Of a DNA stretch of 64,000 bases, positions 1 through 11,710 are shown in pieces. The position numbers and the translations under genes were made by a program. The number at the start of each line of letters is the position of its first letter. Position 1 is the stretch's first letter. The stretch comes from Dichetophora obliterata (taxonomy: Eukaryota; Arthropoda; Insecta; Diptera; Sciomyzidae). Below the pieces are notes generated by a model, which saw only the letters and a program-made list of their open reading frames with translations, was not told the DNA's origin and did not search any database. Location of the stretch: positions 19,967,819 through 20,031,818 of the forward strand of contig OY986439.1 of NCBI GenBank assembly GCA_963920525.1, read 5' to 3'.

Positions 1-1827
1 TGAGAAGACTATTTTGAGAATAAAACGCTCTTTTGACGAAAAAAATACATTTTATTCAAATAGACTGTGACTTGTCAAACTGTCCTCATTTTTCTCTGAT
101 ATGATCATTCCATTTTTGAGAATAGGTAAAATTAAAAAACATCAAAACCACCCCCAAAAAAATATGTGTACACGTATAATTTTCAACAACTTAACTTAAT
201 TTGTAATAATTTAACTTAACAAAAAATTTCGTGAATTTAAAAATACCACTAAATCTATTAATAAAATTCGTATCGGTAAAAAGTAAATCTTTCCTTTACT
301 GTATTACAAAGTTTTTTTATCATATAAAGCAAATTACTGGAAAAACTTAAAGGGTTTAAGCAGCCAGGGTTTCAAAAATGAATAGAAGGCAACATTTTAA
401 TGAGACATTTTAGTAAAAACCATAAGACCAATATCTTCAAAACTGTGCAAAATTATGCTAGTGTAGATTAGAACTTAAAATACCTAATGTTTTTTACAAA
501 ATATACTTTATACAAAATATTTTGACAAAATATATTGTTTTTAGTTATAGAAAACATAACTTATTTTTTATACTTTCACTTCCAATAACTTAAGATAAAA
601 TATTTTCTTATAAAACCACTCTTTTTGAAACTGAAGAAGAAAACTTTCTCATAAAATATTTGAACAGATTTTGTAGATTTCCCATTTTTAGCTCTAAGTG
701 TGTGAGCAACAAACATTTGCGCCAACTTATTTGTTTATGCGCAATGTAAATAGTAGAATAACAAATTTGAACAGAAACAAAAATAAAAACAAAACGTTGC
801 CCTCCAGCGTAACACCTTGTTGGTGCACCGAATGGTTCCCTTTTGGCCCAACTTTTGGATTTGCACTAAGAGGCATTTTGTTTTGCAGCAAATGTTCTGG
901 AAAATTAACTGAAATTGTTTGCAGCTTGAGAACACAATGAAGAACAGCGGCAAAATAGGAAGAAAAAAAGTAAAAAAAAAACCACAACAACTACAAAAGC
1001 AAAACGGAACCACTTTGTTTCAGAGGCACCCAAGCGAGTGTTTAATAAAAATTGGCGCAAAAAATATTTTGTAAAAAAGTAAAAAAATAAAAAATAAAAT
1101 AAAAAACAATTGCATTTGCATACGAAAACGCAAGGTATTTAGCAAAAAAAACTAACACCAACAAGCTGCTTGCAACAGCAACAGTTGCAATAAAATCCAG
1201 CGGCAACAAAACACGCGCAGTCGACGGTCAAGTGGGTGTGAATGGGGCGGTCACGGCAGCGGCAACAGTGCGGTACATTAATCTTTCTATGTGTGTGTTT
1301 GTGAGTATGTCAGTTTTAGGGTATGTGTGCGAATGTGTGGATGTGAGTTTGTGCCAATTGCGATTTGATATTGTTTTTTTTTAATTGTAATTGTTTTGCA
1401 TTTCATGCAAACGTGGTTGAAGATGCTCTAAGAAGAAGAAAAGGAAAAAGAAGAAGAAGAAGAAGAAGCAGCAGCAGCAGCAGAACCGCTTATAAGCAAA
1501 TAAGCTTGATTTCCACACATTTGCGGCAACACAATTGTGCTGTTAATTAAACAATAATTAAAATTTAATTTTAATAATAAAGATATTAAAATCTCATTAC
1601 TTTTTTTAACACTCTTATCATTTGAAACAAACTTTTAAGATTACATTGAGAATGAGAGAACCTTTTTTTTATCTAAAAAAAATCAAATTGCAACAAAATA
1701 AATAAATAAAAAAAAACAATTTTTTATTAATTTTATTATCTCTTTTCTTTTTATTTGTCATTAATTTCCAAGAAACCGAAACGAACAGCGTAGCACTCTT
1801 TGGTGTTGTGGAAACTTTATTACACAA
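1..1827. other. AT-rich intergenic stretch
   Basis: No recognisable gene. It is AT-rich throughout, with a GC-richer patch near 1195-1290 and a purine run of GAA/GCA triplets at about 1430-1480. A short frame opens with ATG at 737 and stops at 940 on the plus strand (about 67 codons). It has no recognisable domain and no convincing start context, so I do not call it a gene. Confidence 0.6.
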
Positions 1828-1909
1828 GCAGTCGTGGCCGAGTGGTTAAGGCGTCTGACTCGAAATCAGATTCCCTCTGGGAGCGTAGGTTCGAATCCTA
1901 CCGGCTGCG
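1828..1909 (+). tRNA. tRNA-Ser: tRNA-Ser (anticodon CGA)
   Basis: An 82-nt cloverleaf can be drawn directly. The acceptor GCAGTCG (1828-1834) pairs with CGGCTGC (1902-1908) with one G-T wobble, and G1909 is the discriminator base. The anticodon stem TCTGA/TCAGA closes a 7-base loop CTCGAAA, giving anticodon CGA, which reads UCG serine. A variable arm longer than usual is present, as expected for serine tRNAs. The internal A box (TGGCCGAGTGG) and B box (GGTTCGAATCC) are intact. A run of five T starts a few bases after the gene and would serve as the Pol III terminator. The CCA end is not encoded, as normal in eukaryotes. There is no sign of an intron. This is the only unambiguous host gene in the window. 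Confidence 0.96.
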
Positions 1910-2545
1910 AAACTTTTTGCTATTCTTTAATGGTTAATATAGAATTTTATATTAAAATTAAAATAACTCATAACTCTTTATTTTGAAATTGGCACCATTC
2001 TTTCGTGAGTTGCTTAAAATTATTGTCAATAATTTTTTTATTATTTATTACTTTTGCATTACTAATCATGGATAAGAGTTATATTTCTTGTTATTAAAGT
2101 AAAAGCACCAGGGATAATTAGTTCTTGAATGCTAACATTATCTCTAATAAAATACATTGTTGGTATCATTATATGAGTTGAGAATTTCTGTCATTAATGA
2201 TAATAATCTTAGTTATAAAATTTTAAATAGTTTAGTATATAAGTGTTATATTGTTGTTATTTATTCTAGAAATGCGGCATGCAAAAGACTCAAGTCTGAA
2301 ATGCCAACAATATTTTAAATAAATAAATTTTTAAAAAAATAAATAAAATATGAAAAAATTCTAAGTGTTTTCATATAAATTTGTATAAAGAAATTTATGG
2401 AGCTTGTTTCCTAGTCCTAGATGGCGGATCTAAGATCTCGTGCTTGTTTCGAATTCATAACAAAGCCGACTTTTTTATATGAAATATTTTTTTTAATAAA
2501 ACAATTTTATGCGTTACTAGGTGCTAAAAAATATCCATAATTTTT
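1910..2545. other. AT-rich spacer between tRNA and LINE
   Basis: Nothing recognisable apart from the Pol III T-run directly after the tRNA. Confidence 0.5.
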
Positions 2546-5119
2546 CAATTCAATTCAATTCAATTTATTCGTATAGTTGAAAATATAAGTACACTAAGAG
2601 CTATGCTCTTTTATAGTACAACATAAAGCATTAAAATGATTAACTTACTTAAATCTTATAATAATAGCAACTCATTTAAAGACAACTAACTTAATTTTAA
2701 TACAATAATGACTTAATGCTCGTAAAAACTATAATAAGTTAAAAGTTAAGAATATAATGTATAAACTGAGTGAAACACAGAAATCAATAGAGAAAGTACT
2801 TAGAACAAGAGTATAAAGCTACTAAAAAGAAGAGAAAAAAGATAAAATAGATTGCCTTAAAGAACCTCTCCCACTGATTTCCCTAAGCCTTCGTGGTAGA
2901 GAATTCCACAACCTAATGGCGTTGATGAAGAACAGTTGAGAAGATATTAGCGAGTTGTGCCTCGGAACTATTAAAACATGGCTTCTTCTGGACATACAAA
3001 ACTGGAGTTTTTCATATAGATATCTAGGTGTTTTCTCATGAATTAACTTATGAAGGTACATACAGGTTCTGGCGTTGAGATAAGCTGTCAAGTCACATCC
3101 AAGTATTGCAGTCCGGAAACTAGACAGGTGATCAAATTTACGAAGGCCATACACATAGCGTGTGGCGTAATTAAATGCTATTTGAAGTTTTAACTGGGAG
3201 GAAGAGTCAAGTTTACTATATACCACCTCAGAGTAGGTTATCACAGGTAGAATAAGTTGTATAACCAACTTACGCCTAATACTAACTGGAGTCACGCTTG
3301 CAGACATTCTTAAATTACGCAATACATAATAAACTTTTTTGACAATACTATTAACATGATCAACACATGAAAGCGAAGAATTAATATAGAAACCAAGATT
3401 TACAATTTTCGACACAACTGTTAGCTTGTTAGGACCAATCAACAAATCAGGGACATCATTAACACAAGTTTTACCTCTACAGATAGGAAGTACATATGAT
3501 TTGGAAGAGTTTAGAAGAAGACCATTGCTATTTGCCCACTCATTAATGCTGTTGAGGTCCTCATTCATTCTGCAACACAAGTCATCAACCAGTCCTGTTC
3601 TTCTAGATAAATAAATTTGGACATCATCAGCATATGCATGGATAGAGGCATGACTGCAAACAGAGAATATGTCATTTAAAAATATAGAGAATAGGAGAGG
3701 GCCAAGTATAGACCCTTGTGGTACGCCACTTAAGACAGATTTATACCCTGAGGACAATTGACCAACTTGAACTTTTTGAGACCTATTACACAAATAACTG
3801 GACATAAGATTTACAGCACTATCACAGAAACCAAATAGATACTTAAGCTTACTACACAAATGTTGATGGTTTACTTTATCGAAAGCTTTTGAAAAGTCAA
3901 GCAAACACAGTAGAGTCAAATTGCCAGCATCATATTCCGGTCGTATATCGTCAATGACCTTAACAACAGCGGACGAGCACCCATGTCCAGACCTAAAACC
4001 TGATTGAAAAGGGGATAGCAGATTTTTATCAACTAAATGATTAGTTATTTGTTGAGCCATGAGTTTCTCACAGACTTTAGCTAATGGCGATAATATACTT
4101 ATGGGCCTAAAATCGTTGACATTTATTGGCTTTTGCTTTTTTGCTACAGGAAGAACAATGGCAACTTTCCATAAGTCAGGGAACACAGACGACATAAAAC
4201 AAAAATTAATTATATGCGTTAGAGGACCAATAATGTGTGGCAACAATAATTTTATAAACTTGATGGGAATGTCATCTTCAGAAATAGCATTAGATTTAAT
4301 CTTCGATATGCTATTACCTACATCAAGTTCAACTACCGGAGAGAAGCTAAGAGTTTGTTGCAAGGAGTGACCGAATAGGGGTGAAATATTAGAATTAGAA
4401 GAAGCATCATTATCTACAAAAAAGTTATTAAGAACTTCAGGATCTAAAGTGCAGTCAGTGTTATCTTTATTACACACTCCAAGTTTTTTTATGTTGTTCC
4501 AAAGCGTTTTTGTTGGAAGAGATAGGTCAAGTTTGGCCGAGAAATACCAAGTTTTAGCCTGTCTTGTTAAAAGAACAGCCTCATTTCTCGCTAGTCTATA
4601 GACTTCCCAGTTATAAGAGCACGGATTTCTTCGCCATATATTTCTAAATTTGTTTCTTTTTTTTAATGCACTCAGAACATGTTGCGTAAACCAAGGACAA
4701 GACATATTTTTAACACTACAAGAACGTAAAGGGACATGTTTATCAAACAAATATTTTATTGGCTCCAATAGTGAATTAAGCTTATCATTAATGTTTGTGT
4801 GAAGCCAACAATCATTAAATGATAGCAGAGATACATCACGAAAAAGAGATGGACAGTTAATGTGCTTAAAATCGCGATACGAGAAAGTATTAGGTATAAC
4901 TAAACGAGATAGATTGACATTTAAAGAACAGAAAATTAAATCGTGATCAGATATAAAATATAATTGATTAAATAGCGAAATTACGGATGGATCAGAGACA
5001 ATAAAATAGTCTAGAAGACTAGGAGAGGTGTTGTTAGAAAACCGCGTTGGTATGGTATCATTGACAACTGCTAATCCTAAGGAAGATATTTTCTCACACA
5101 GTTGTTGTCTTGGTAAGTC
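2546..5119 (-). mobile_element. 5'-truncated Jockey/CR1-like LINE
   Basis: A non-LTR retrotransposon copy on the minus strand. Its 3' end lies at the low-coordinate side and finishes in a short (TTGAA)n array at about 2546-2567, typical of LINEs that end in a microsatellite instead of poly(A). The 3' untranslated part is 2568-2821. The coding part runs to 5119, where it is cut inside the endonuclease domain. A stop (5126-5128) and a palindromic MITE follow immediately. The element therefore lacks its 5' UTR, any ORF1 and most of the endonuclease. No clear flanking duplication was found. Confidence 0.85.
2822..5119 (-). CDS. LINE ORF2 fragment: endonuclease C-terminus plus reverse transcriptase
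   Basis: An uninterrupted frame of about 765 codons, unusually intact for this window. It starts inside the element with no ATG, because the copy is 5'-truncated. The first ~60 residues carry the end of an apurinic-like endonuclease with the SDHDLI motif, whose His is catalytic in this family. The reverse transcriptase follows, with FRPISI, LLDFSKAFD (catalytic Asp), SGVPQGSILGP and YADD (3623-3634), in canonical order. The C-terminal region has the RLWNSLP-type ending seen in CR1/Jockey-group LINEs. The protein would copy LINE RNA at a nicked target site. Clade assignment (Jockey/CR1 group) is from motif style only. Absence of stops over 2.3 kb suggests a recent insertion. It cannot be autonomous, because the endonuclease is incomplete. 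Confidence 0.85.
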   Translation of the reverse strand, partial: DLPRQQLCEKISSLGLAVVNDTIPTRFSNNTSPSLLDYFIVSDPSVISLFNQLYFISDHDLIFCSLNVNLSRLVIPNTFSYRDFKHINCPSLFRDVSLLSFNDCWLHTNINDKLNSLLEPIKYLFDKHVPLRSCSVKNMSCPWFTQHVLSALKKRNKFRNIWRRNPCSYNWEVYRLARNEAVLLTRQAKTWYFSAKLDLSLPTKTLWNNIKKLGVCNKDNTDCTLDPEVLNNFFVDNDASSNSNISPLFGHSLQQTLSFSPVVELDVGNSISKIKSNAISEDDIPIKFIKLLLPHIIGPLTHIINFCFMSSVFPDLWKVAIVLPVAKKQKPINVNDFRPISILSPLAKVCEKLMAQQITNHLVDKNLLSPFQSGFRSGHGCSSAVVKVIDDIRPEYDAGNLTLLCLLDFSKAFDKVNHQHLCSKLKYLFGFCDSAVNLMSSYLCNRSQKVQVGQLSSGYKSVLSGVPQGSILGPLLFSIFLNDIFSVCSHASIHAYADDVQIYLSRRTGLVDDLCCRMNEDLNSINEWANSNGLLLNSSKSYVLPICRGKTCVNDVPDLLIGPNKLTVVSKIVNLGFYINSSLSCVDHVNSIVKKVYYVLRNLRMSASVTPVSIRRKLVIQLILPVITYSEVVYSKLDSSSQLKLQIAFNYATRYVYGLRKFDHLSSFRTAILGCDLTAYLNARTCMYLHKLIHEKTPRYLYEKLQFCMSRRSHVLIVPRHNSLISSQLFFINAIRLWNSLPRRLREISGRGSLRQSILSFFSSF

Positions 5120-5129
5120 AAAAATTCAA

Positions 5130-5464
5130 AGGCCCTTTTTCACAAATTAATACTTAAATTGTACTTAAGTTTTACCAATTAGTTTTTGCTGATTAGTTTA
5201 ATTATTTTGCAATATATAATCAGTTGTTGACTGTCGGTGACTTAAGTTTATAACTTAAGTCACGCATATTCCATACTTAAGTTTAACTTAAGTTTAAGTT
5301 GTACTTATGCGTTTCATCAGCCATACTTAAGTTAACTTATGTTAAGTAAACTTAAGTTAAACTTAATGTCAACTAAATGTCAAGTTTACTTAACTTAAGT
5401 TAACTTAAGTATGGCTGATGAAACGCATAAGTACAACTTAAGTATTGGTCGTGAAACTGGGCCT
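5130..5464. mobile_element. Palindromic MITE with AGGCCC ends
   Basis: The left end AGGCCC (5130-5135) and right end GGGCCT (5459-5464) begin an imperfect terminal inverted repeat that continues as TTTCAC and AATACTTAA. The interior is nearly a perfect hairpin: about 40 bases ending near 5340 match the reverse complement of the stretch ending at 5434. The core is built from reiterated CTTAAG-type palindromes. It has no coding capacity. The hexamer TAAGTC occurs at 5114-5119 and again at 5464-5469, so the element may have inserted into the LINE frame beside it. Superfamily is not assignable. Confidence 0.6.
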
Positions 5465-5899
5465 AAGTCTTTTACATGATTTTCTATGAAGCAATTTATA
5501 CGAAATTGCTAAGGCTTCTTTTATTTCAATTTTTTTTCGTACTGATTGTTAAATGACTCAATAACGAACAATAAAAAAAAAACCTCCCAGAAAATAAGGA
5601 GGACTTGGTTTTTAGTAAATATTTGCATATTCAATAAAAATTGTATACAATAGCAAATAAAATTAAAAATTCCATCCAGATAGATTGATAGCTAATTCAG
5701 CTATGAACATTTTAAAAATAACTATTCCGCCAGATCGAATTCTTTCTGCTTTCTGTACAAACATTTTATGTAATAAAGCATATTATCCACTTTGCAGGAA
5801 ATCCACTTTGTATTAATGGTGAAACAATTAAAGCTTATACTTGCAGTTTAAGATTAAGTCCAAGAATTTTCAGTAAGCAAAATGCATTATATTATACAC

Positions 5900-7045
5900 T
5901 AGCTGATATACCCGGTGTTACTCGAGAGTCATTTATATAAACATTTTAACATACACTTCTCGATTAAATGTTTTTTAAAATCAGGAATAATGAAAAACAT
6001 GTTGAATTTTATTTGAATTTTATTTTATTTGCTTAGATGAAATATAAGTAGATGATCACTATAAAGAAAATTTTGTATAATCCAAAATTTTCGTAATTAC
6101 TTTAGACACACAACTGCATTCTTAGAGATATATGGGGACGTTCAAACTATATAGAGAATTTTAACACAAAACTAAGTTTTATTAATAGTCTGGTATGAAA
6201 AATAGATTTTTAGCCATAACTTTTGATTGGAAAGAGATATTGGGGTAATTTTTTCACATAAATTATTTTTGAGACTTGACTTTTTTGTAAAAAATATAAA
6301 AACAACATTTTGGAAAAAATAAATTTCGCGAAAAAAATCAAAGGGGGTACCCTTGTTGTTTTGATGACAAAAACAGTAAAATAATTTTTGCGCTTAGCTG
6401 GAAGAATTTTTGCAAATAAATGCTATGTCATATGAAAGGTAGCCAGATGTGCAATTTTTAATTGATTTCGTTTTTACAACAACAACAATTTTTGAGTCAT
6501 TTTTTGAGTAAAAAGTCAATATTTTGGACCTTTTTTGGCATACTCATAAAACATATATACACTGACTTAACGGTACAGTTCAACCTATTTTTGTGAAGTG
6601 ATTTTATTGAACTTTTGAACAAAAAAAATTTGAATGAAATATATTAATTGACAGCGGAGATATTTGCATCGAAAGACCAAACTTTGATTTTCATGTCGTT
6701 TTTTTCTCATTCTTAGGCAACGATGTTTTATGAAAAAGTCGTTATACTGAAAATTTCTGCAATTTTGAAGATATGTGAATGTTTTTGATGTCAAAATAAC
6801 AAAAACTTTTTAAAATTAAATACAAAAAAATCTCCGATACTAAAAAGTTTTATAATAACAAAATTACCGTTAGTTGAAAAATTTCAGAGGGGGCGTGGCA
6901 AAAACTAGGTATGTAACATTTTAAGTTGGGATGTACTTAATATGTATACCTAGTTTGAGCAAAATCCGTTGAGCCGTTTAGATTTGTATGAAGGCCAAAC
7001 AAACAAACAAACAAACAGAAAATGAGTTTTATTACTATAGATTAC
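5900..7045. repeat. Probable transposon-derived repeat, no coding frame
   Basis: Near 5910-5935 the sequence ACCCGGTGTTACTCG resembles a segment at about 37565-37590 in opposite orientation. At 6955-7020 the phrase reading 'gagcaaaatccgttgagccg', followed by (CAAA)n, is the kind of non-coding terminus seen in insect interspersed repeats. I read 5.9-7.05 kb as one degraded non-coding repeat, with modest confidence. It holds no open frame worth calling. Confidence 0.3.
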
Positions 7046-7271
7046 TATGATTTCTGTACTCAAATATATCGAATGATAAATATTATATCCTTTAATTAAT
7101 TCTACACTTATCGATGAAAATATTATATCACCGTTCTGGCATACTTCAACAATACGATATTCTTCAAATTTATAATACAACACATTAAAAGAATTTATAA
7201 ACTCATGTTCTGCAGAATATAAGAACAAGTGTTGTTGCGAAAAGAAACCTTCATGTCTTCCCACCACTCTT

Positions 7272-7665
7272 TCAATATATTGAAATATGAATCGCCAACA
7301 AAGATTGCAGCAACATATGAAAGCAAATAGAAAAAGAAAAACTCAAACACTTCTCTATACAATGAGAGCTCAATAAACTACGACACTTCATTGACGTTGT
7401 CTGCCATATGAACGCCACTTGGCTGAGCATCAGATTCGGTTCCACGTAAAGATTTCGTTGGGCGACACTAAGCTGCAATTGAGCCACTTTTGTTGGCGAT
7501 GAGCTGGGACTAGCGCTGCTGCTGCTGTTGCTTCTGCTGGTGCTTCCACCAATGATTGCCAAATCAATTTTCAGGAAAATCGGCGACTGACTCAGCAGAG
7601 TTAGTAGTGTTGAGAATTCTTTCGAAGAATCGAAGTAAATCCAAAAAGAGCAGTAGCGACATCAG
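7272..7665 (-). other. Possible exon or UTR with serine-rich frame
   Basis: A minus-strand frame stays open for about 130 codons. It includes a Ser-rich stretch (SNSSSSASPSSSP) encoded by AGC/CAG triplets and a non-repetitive part (VAQLQLSVAQRNLYVEPNL). The stretch is GC-richer than its surroundings. There is no ATG at the upstream end. The only splice-like signals are an acceptor-like TTCTTAG near 7668 and a CAG/GTGCAA donor-like string upstream. It may be an exon or 5' UTR of a gene outside the window, or chance. Confidence 0.2.
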
Positions 7666-7669
7666 CTGA

Positions 7670-8518
7670 GGCTAAGAATTATTGCACCTGATTGCAGCAT
7701 ATGTTGTAGTTGCCGGTTCTAGCTTTTTTTGTTTGTTTTTGTTTTGTATAAAACTAATGCGGCAATAGAAAATTCATTGAAATTGATTGCTCAAGTGGTC
7801 ACAAGGTACAGGTGTGGGCGGCATGGGCGGGTCGGTTGGTAAGGTTTGTATAAATTTCAATTCGATTGCAATGCGCTGGACTCAGTTGACGCTTGCTTTG
7901 GCAATCATGACAACCAAAAATAAATGACGCAATGCAATAGACTCTGGGAAACAAAAGTTTAATAAGCTTTCGAAATATGATTAGTTTCAGAAAATTTTTG
8001 AGCAGAAAAAGGCACAAAAATTGCATAACATAATATTGCCTTAAACTTTAACCAACATTTGTAGCAACATTTTTGTTGCTGAGTCGAGAGCTTTTCTGTT
8101 TATTTCTTTTTTTTTCATTACAAGCTTCGAGTGTCTGTGTGGTGGTTTTTTTTTTTAATGTGCAACATAAATTTTAGATCATGTGACACTTCAACGTCAA
8201 CGTCATCCACGTGATGGCAAACATTAAGCCCAGCGGCATTTTATTAACGTTTGCCTGGTAGCATCAACAACGTTCATCATCATCGTCATCAGCGGCTGCA
8301 ACAAAATTATGCTGCTTCAAGCTCAAGAGTTGTCATTGGCAACAACATCGTTTACTGCGTTATTTATGTTCAGGGTTAAGATTTTGGGTTTTCAGCTTAA
8401 AATGTAGGCGGCATGCTTAATAAATAAACTGCAGGGTTGCCATTCATATATTAAAATATTTTAGAAATAAATTTAGCCATATTAGTAGCATGCAATAATT
8501 CTCTCCTCGCCATCAGTA
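7670..8518. other. Non-coding stretch with GC-richer patches
   Basis: No gene recognised. The part at 8170-8340 is less AT-rich and non-repetitive and could be regulatory DNA. No specific site can be supported. Confidence 0.35.
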
Positions 8519-8520
8519 TA

Positions 8521-10022
8521 CAGCTCCGTGCAACTAATAAAGGACACTATATAAAATAAAGCAAATTTTGAAAAATTCGTTATTTTATTGACGAAAAACA
8601 CTGAGTTTTGATCTAATTTAACCCCTTCAGACCTGATGCTAGGCAACTGAGAATTTCTTTATGATTTTTTTGGGTAAATGGTTTTAATATTATATGAAAA
8701 CATATTCAATGTCTAAATTTTGATATTTTCATATCAAGAAACGACAAAATTAACAGCTAAACAATGTGAAAGGCAAACATAAACAACAACCTACGCAATC
8801 AATAAATGTAAAATTGGTAAACATTCGTGAAATAGCAGTAAAGATATTTATACTAAAAGTTTCCCGCACAATTGATGCATCACGGTTTGAAAAGTTTAAG
8901 TTAAATAGGTTAAGTTACATTTAAGTAAAAGCCAATTATTTAATTATCCAACAGTATTTTTGAAAATCTGAAAAAAAACCATAAAAACATAACCAAATAA
9001 GTCGTACATATAATTAAGGACACTTGAGCTTTTATTATTTTATATGGTATATTATTATTTTGTAAATATTTTGTTGCAAAAGCATTGTTGTCAATTGCTA
9101 CTTGACATCTGCGAGGCATATACTCCACTAAATTTTCACAAACACTGTTAGGAAGCGCTTCTCAAACTTTTTTGTTGCATCGTACAGCTTATCAAAGTTG
9201 CTTATCTCGAGCAAGCTTTCTTCTGTTTTTACAAATTGCCATAAGTTCTCATTTGGATTGAGGTCAGGACTGCAAGATGGCCAGTCTAAAACAGTAACTT
9301 GATTATCGGAAAACAACTGCTTGACCAGCCGAGCGGTGTGCTTCGGGCCATTGTCCTGCTGAAATATGCAAGTTGCGGCCATATTTTCATCCGAATAAGT
9401 TAGCATCACATTGTCCAGATTTTCAATATATTGGAACCGATTCATAAGACCCAAAATTTTTTGCAGTGAGTTGACACCACGCCATGACATAGCACCCCAA
9501 AGCATAATGCTTCCTCCTCCATGCTTCAGTTTAGCTAAGGCTTACTTTTGATCGAACTCCTTTGGCCTATGGCAGAGGACATATTTTTTTCCATCGGGCT
9601 ACACTCTATTTATTTTAGTTTCGTCTGAAAACAATGCCCTCTGCCACTCTTTTGTTCCCCAATGACTATACTTTTTAGCAATCTCAAGCCTCTTCTTACG
9701 GTTTCGTTCAGATAATAGAAGCTTCTCATCACAAGATATATTTATTATAAAATAACCTTTTTATATTTAATAAGATTATTAAAAATTTGTTTTTGTCACT
9801 GTCCCTAATTTGTTGCATGAGCTTCTTTTAACAAAATTTCAATTGGCTTCACTGCTTAAGAATAAAGGCAACAAAAGTGATGCCTATGTGGTGTTTTCGA
9901 AAGTACCAGAGTTGCATTTTCTAAAAAGTATTGCTATTACGAATTTTTTTGCGTTTTAAAAATTGTATGCATTACTGTATATATCAAAGCATACTGTCCC
10001 TAATTAGTTGCACACGTAGCTG
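8521..10022 (-). mobile_element. Tc1-like DNA transposon, 1.5 kb
   Basis: Both ends are readable. The left end CAGCTCCGTGCAACTAAT and the reverse complement of the right end CAGCTACGTGTGCAACTAAT match apart from a small difference near base 7, and the match continues for about 12 more bases. The element is flanked by TA at 8519-8520 and 10023-10024, the target duplication of the Tc1/mariner superfamily. It contains a decayed transposase on the minus strand. At 1502 bp it is near the usual Tc1 length. Confidence 0.85.
9128..9740 (-). pseudogene. Tc1 transposase, decayed
   Basis: Reading the minus strand, the order is ERNRKKRLEIAKKYSHWG, FSDETK (first catalytic Asp), KHGGGSIMLWGAMSW, IFQQDNGPKHTA (second Asp), DWPSCSPDLNPNENLW (catalytic Glu). 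The spacing fits the DD34E catalytic triad of Tc1 transposases. The frame is broken by a stop in the segment after FSDETKINRV and by a frameshift before the GGGSIM motif. The N-terminal DNA-binding domain is missing or unreadable. Only the C-terminal part (about 125 codons to the stop at 9128) is continuously open. No active product is expected. Confidence 0.85.
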
Positions 10023-10037
10023 TATCTGTATCTGTAA

Positions 10038-10570
10038 TGCCGTGGTTATGCTAGCCAAACATGTTCGGTGTTAATTTTTGTTAATTTGTTCTCTTCGCTG
10101 AAATGTTTGTTTGGTGGTTATGCTATGATTGGTGGCACAGTTGCATTATATGTAATAGTATGTCAAAACACAAAAAAGCACAACCCTAATTTGCATTTTT
10201 GTACTTAAAATTAACGAATTAAAATATACGAACTGATATTACTTACTCTTAATTTTTATTATAATATCTTAAACAAAATGGTTTGCATATATCTGACATG
10301 CTAGCTAGCTGTTTATGTTAAGGGTTAACTTGAAGACAAAATCAACTTCACTTTTTAATACTTTTACCTACTTTTTTGATGCTATTATACAAAATGACTA
10401 CAGCCAACACTGGAAAGTTCGGCATGTTTGGCGTTTCAATCAGCAATCAAAATGTTCGGTCCGAGAGCGAGAAAATGAATATGAGAGAAAGTTCATTTCT
10501 TCATTTTATACGTGAAACAATAACAACAAAAAATGTTCGGCAATCATGTTTGGCTAGCATAACCACGGCA
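10038..10570. mobile_element. Harbinger-like MITE, TAA target duplication
   Basis: The left end TGCCGTGGTTATGCTAGCCA is the exact reverse complement of the right end at 10551-10570, and the match continues through AACATG. It is flanked by TAA at 10035-10037 and 10571-10573. A 3-bp TAA/TTA duplication is the hallmark of the PIF/Harbinger superfamily. It is 533 bp with no transposase. The identity of the termini suggests recent activity. Short frames inside are incidental. Confidence 0.8.
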
Positions 10571-10610
10571 TAAGCCAATCTGTAGTGTTTCCAATCTTCC
10601 ATAAGGTTGC

Positions 10611-10737
10611 GGCAGATTCAGACAGGCAGGCAGAGGCAAACTGTGTAAACAAGTGAGATAAAAGTCAGCTTGTCTTTATTTCCGTCTCGCTTTTTTGCAG
10701 GCTACTGTCTGCACCTTTCTGACTGCCTGCCTGAATG
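10611..10737. repeat. Small inverted repeat built on CAGGCAGGCAG
   Basis: ATTCAGACAGGCAGGCAG at the left is matched by CTGCCTGCCTGAATG at the right, about 90 bp apart. This gives a small imperfect hairpin. It could be a tiny MITE; no duplication was identified. Confidence 0.4.
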
Positions 10738-11702
10738 GGCGCTCACTCTGGTCGCAACTGGTCTGATTTCAACCAAATTAAGCTTTTAATCTTATAAAAG
10801 TTCATAATTTTACAGTGGTTAAAGTAACAGTCCTTTATTATTGATATTTCATTAGATTACACAGCTCAACAAAAAACACTTACGTGAACGATAACCCAGG
10901 TAAATCTGCTTTTTATTATAATTACGCATACACAATTTTCGAATATAGTCATGAAAGTTCTACTTTGAATCAAGTTATCGTGATATTTGTGAAAACGTCA
11001 AACAAGAATGAGGAAATTTATGTTAATTTATCTAATTGGAGTTTCTATTACCTACACTTTGAGATGCTGCATATCCCAATCTAATTTTTTAACTTAGAAA
11101 TTGTAAATTTACTAAAACTTCATTTCTTATACCTGAAATATATAAGTTAAATAAATAAATTTATGTATAAATATATATAAATTAAATAATGAAATATATA
11201 AAACAACTTACGATTAAAGAAATATAAATAATCCGTTTGTCTGTCGGTGTGCGTTTTTAGCTATCATTATCAAATTTTATGTATCAACTTATATATAGAA
11301 AATAAAGGTTAAGTTTGCAGATGAACCAAATAACGCTAACCTCCCGAAAGTAAAGGTAGTGACTTTAGCAAAACATTTCAATATTTATAAATTTCACAAA
11401 ATTAATGTAATGACTTGGAATTTAACACATAAGCTTTGAAATATTTCCCATACCTTGAATTATTATATCCCATAAAAACTTTAAGATTTCTTAAAATTCA
11501 CAAAAAAATAATATTATGACTTCCAATTTTTCACATAAATTTTAATATTCAATTTGCACTCTGAGTATGAAATTTGGCAAAATCTAGTAGAAAGTACGCC
11601 AACCTCAACTCATTCAAAATTACTTTCAAGATATCAAATCCTTCTTAAATTTCACAAAAATCAATGCGTTCGGTCCCTTAACATTTTGTACATGAGCCTT
11701 AC
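10738..11702. other. AT-rich spacer
   Basis: No gene or bounded repeat was recognised. Confidence 0.5.
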
Positions 11703-11710
11703 TGTTTGAA

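Noticed and set aside
2822..4768. A 648-aa host protein starting at 4768
   Set aside because: The codon at 4768 is TTG, the frame continues upstream into an endonuclease, and the motifs are those of a LINE reverse transcriptase.
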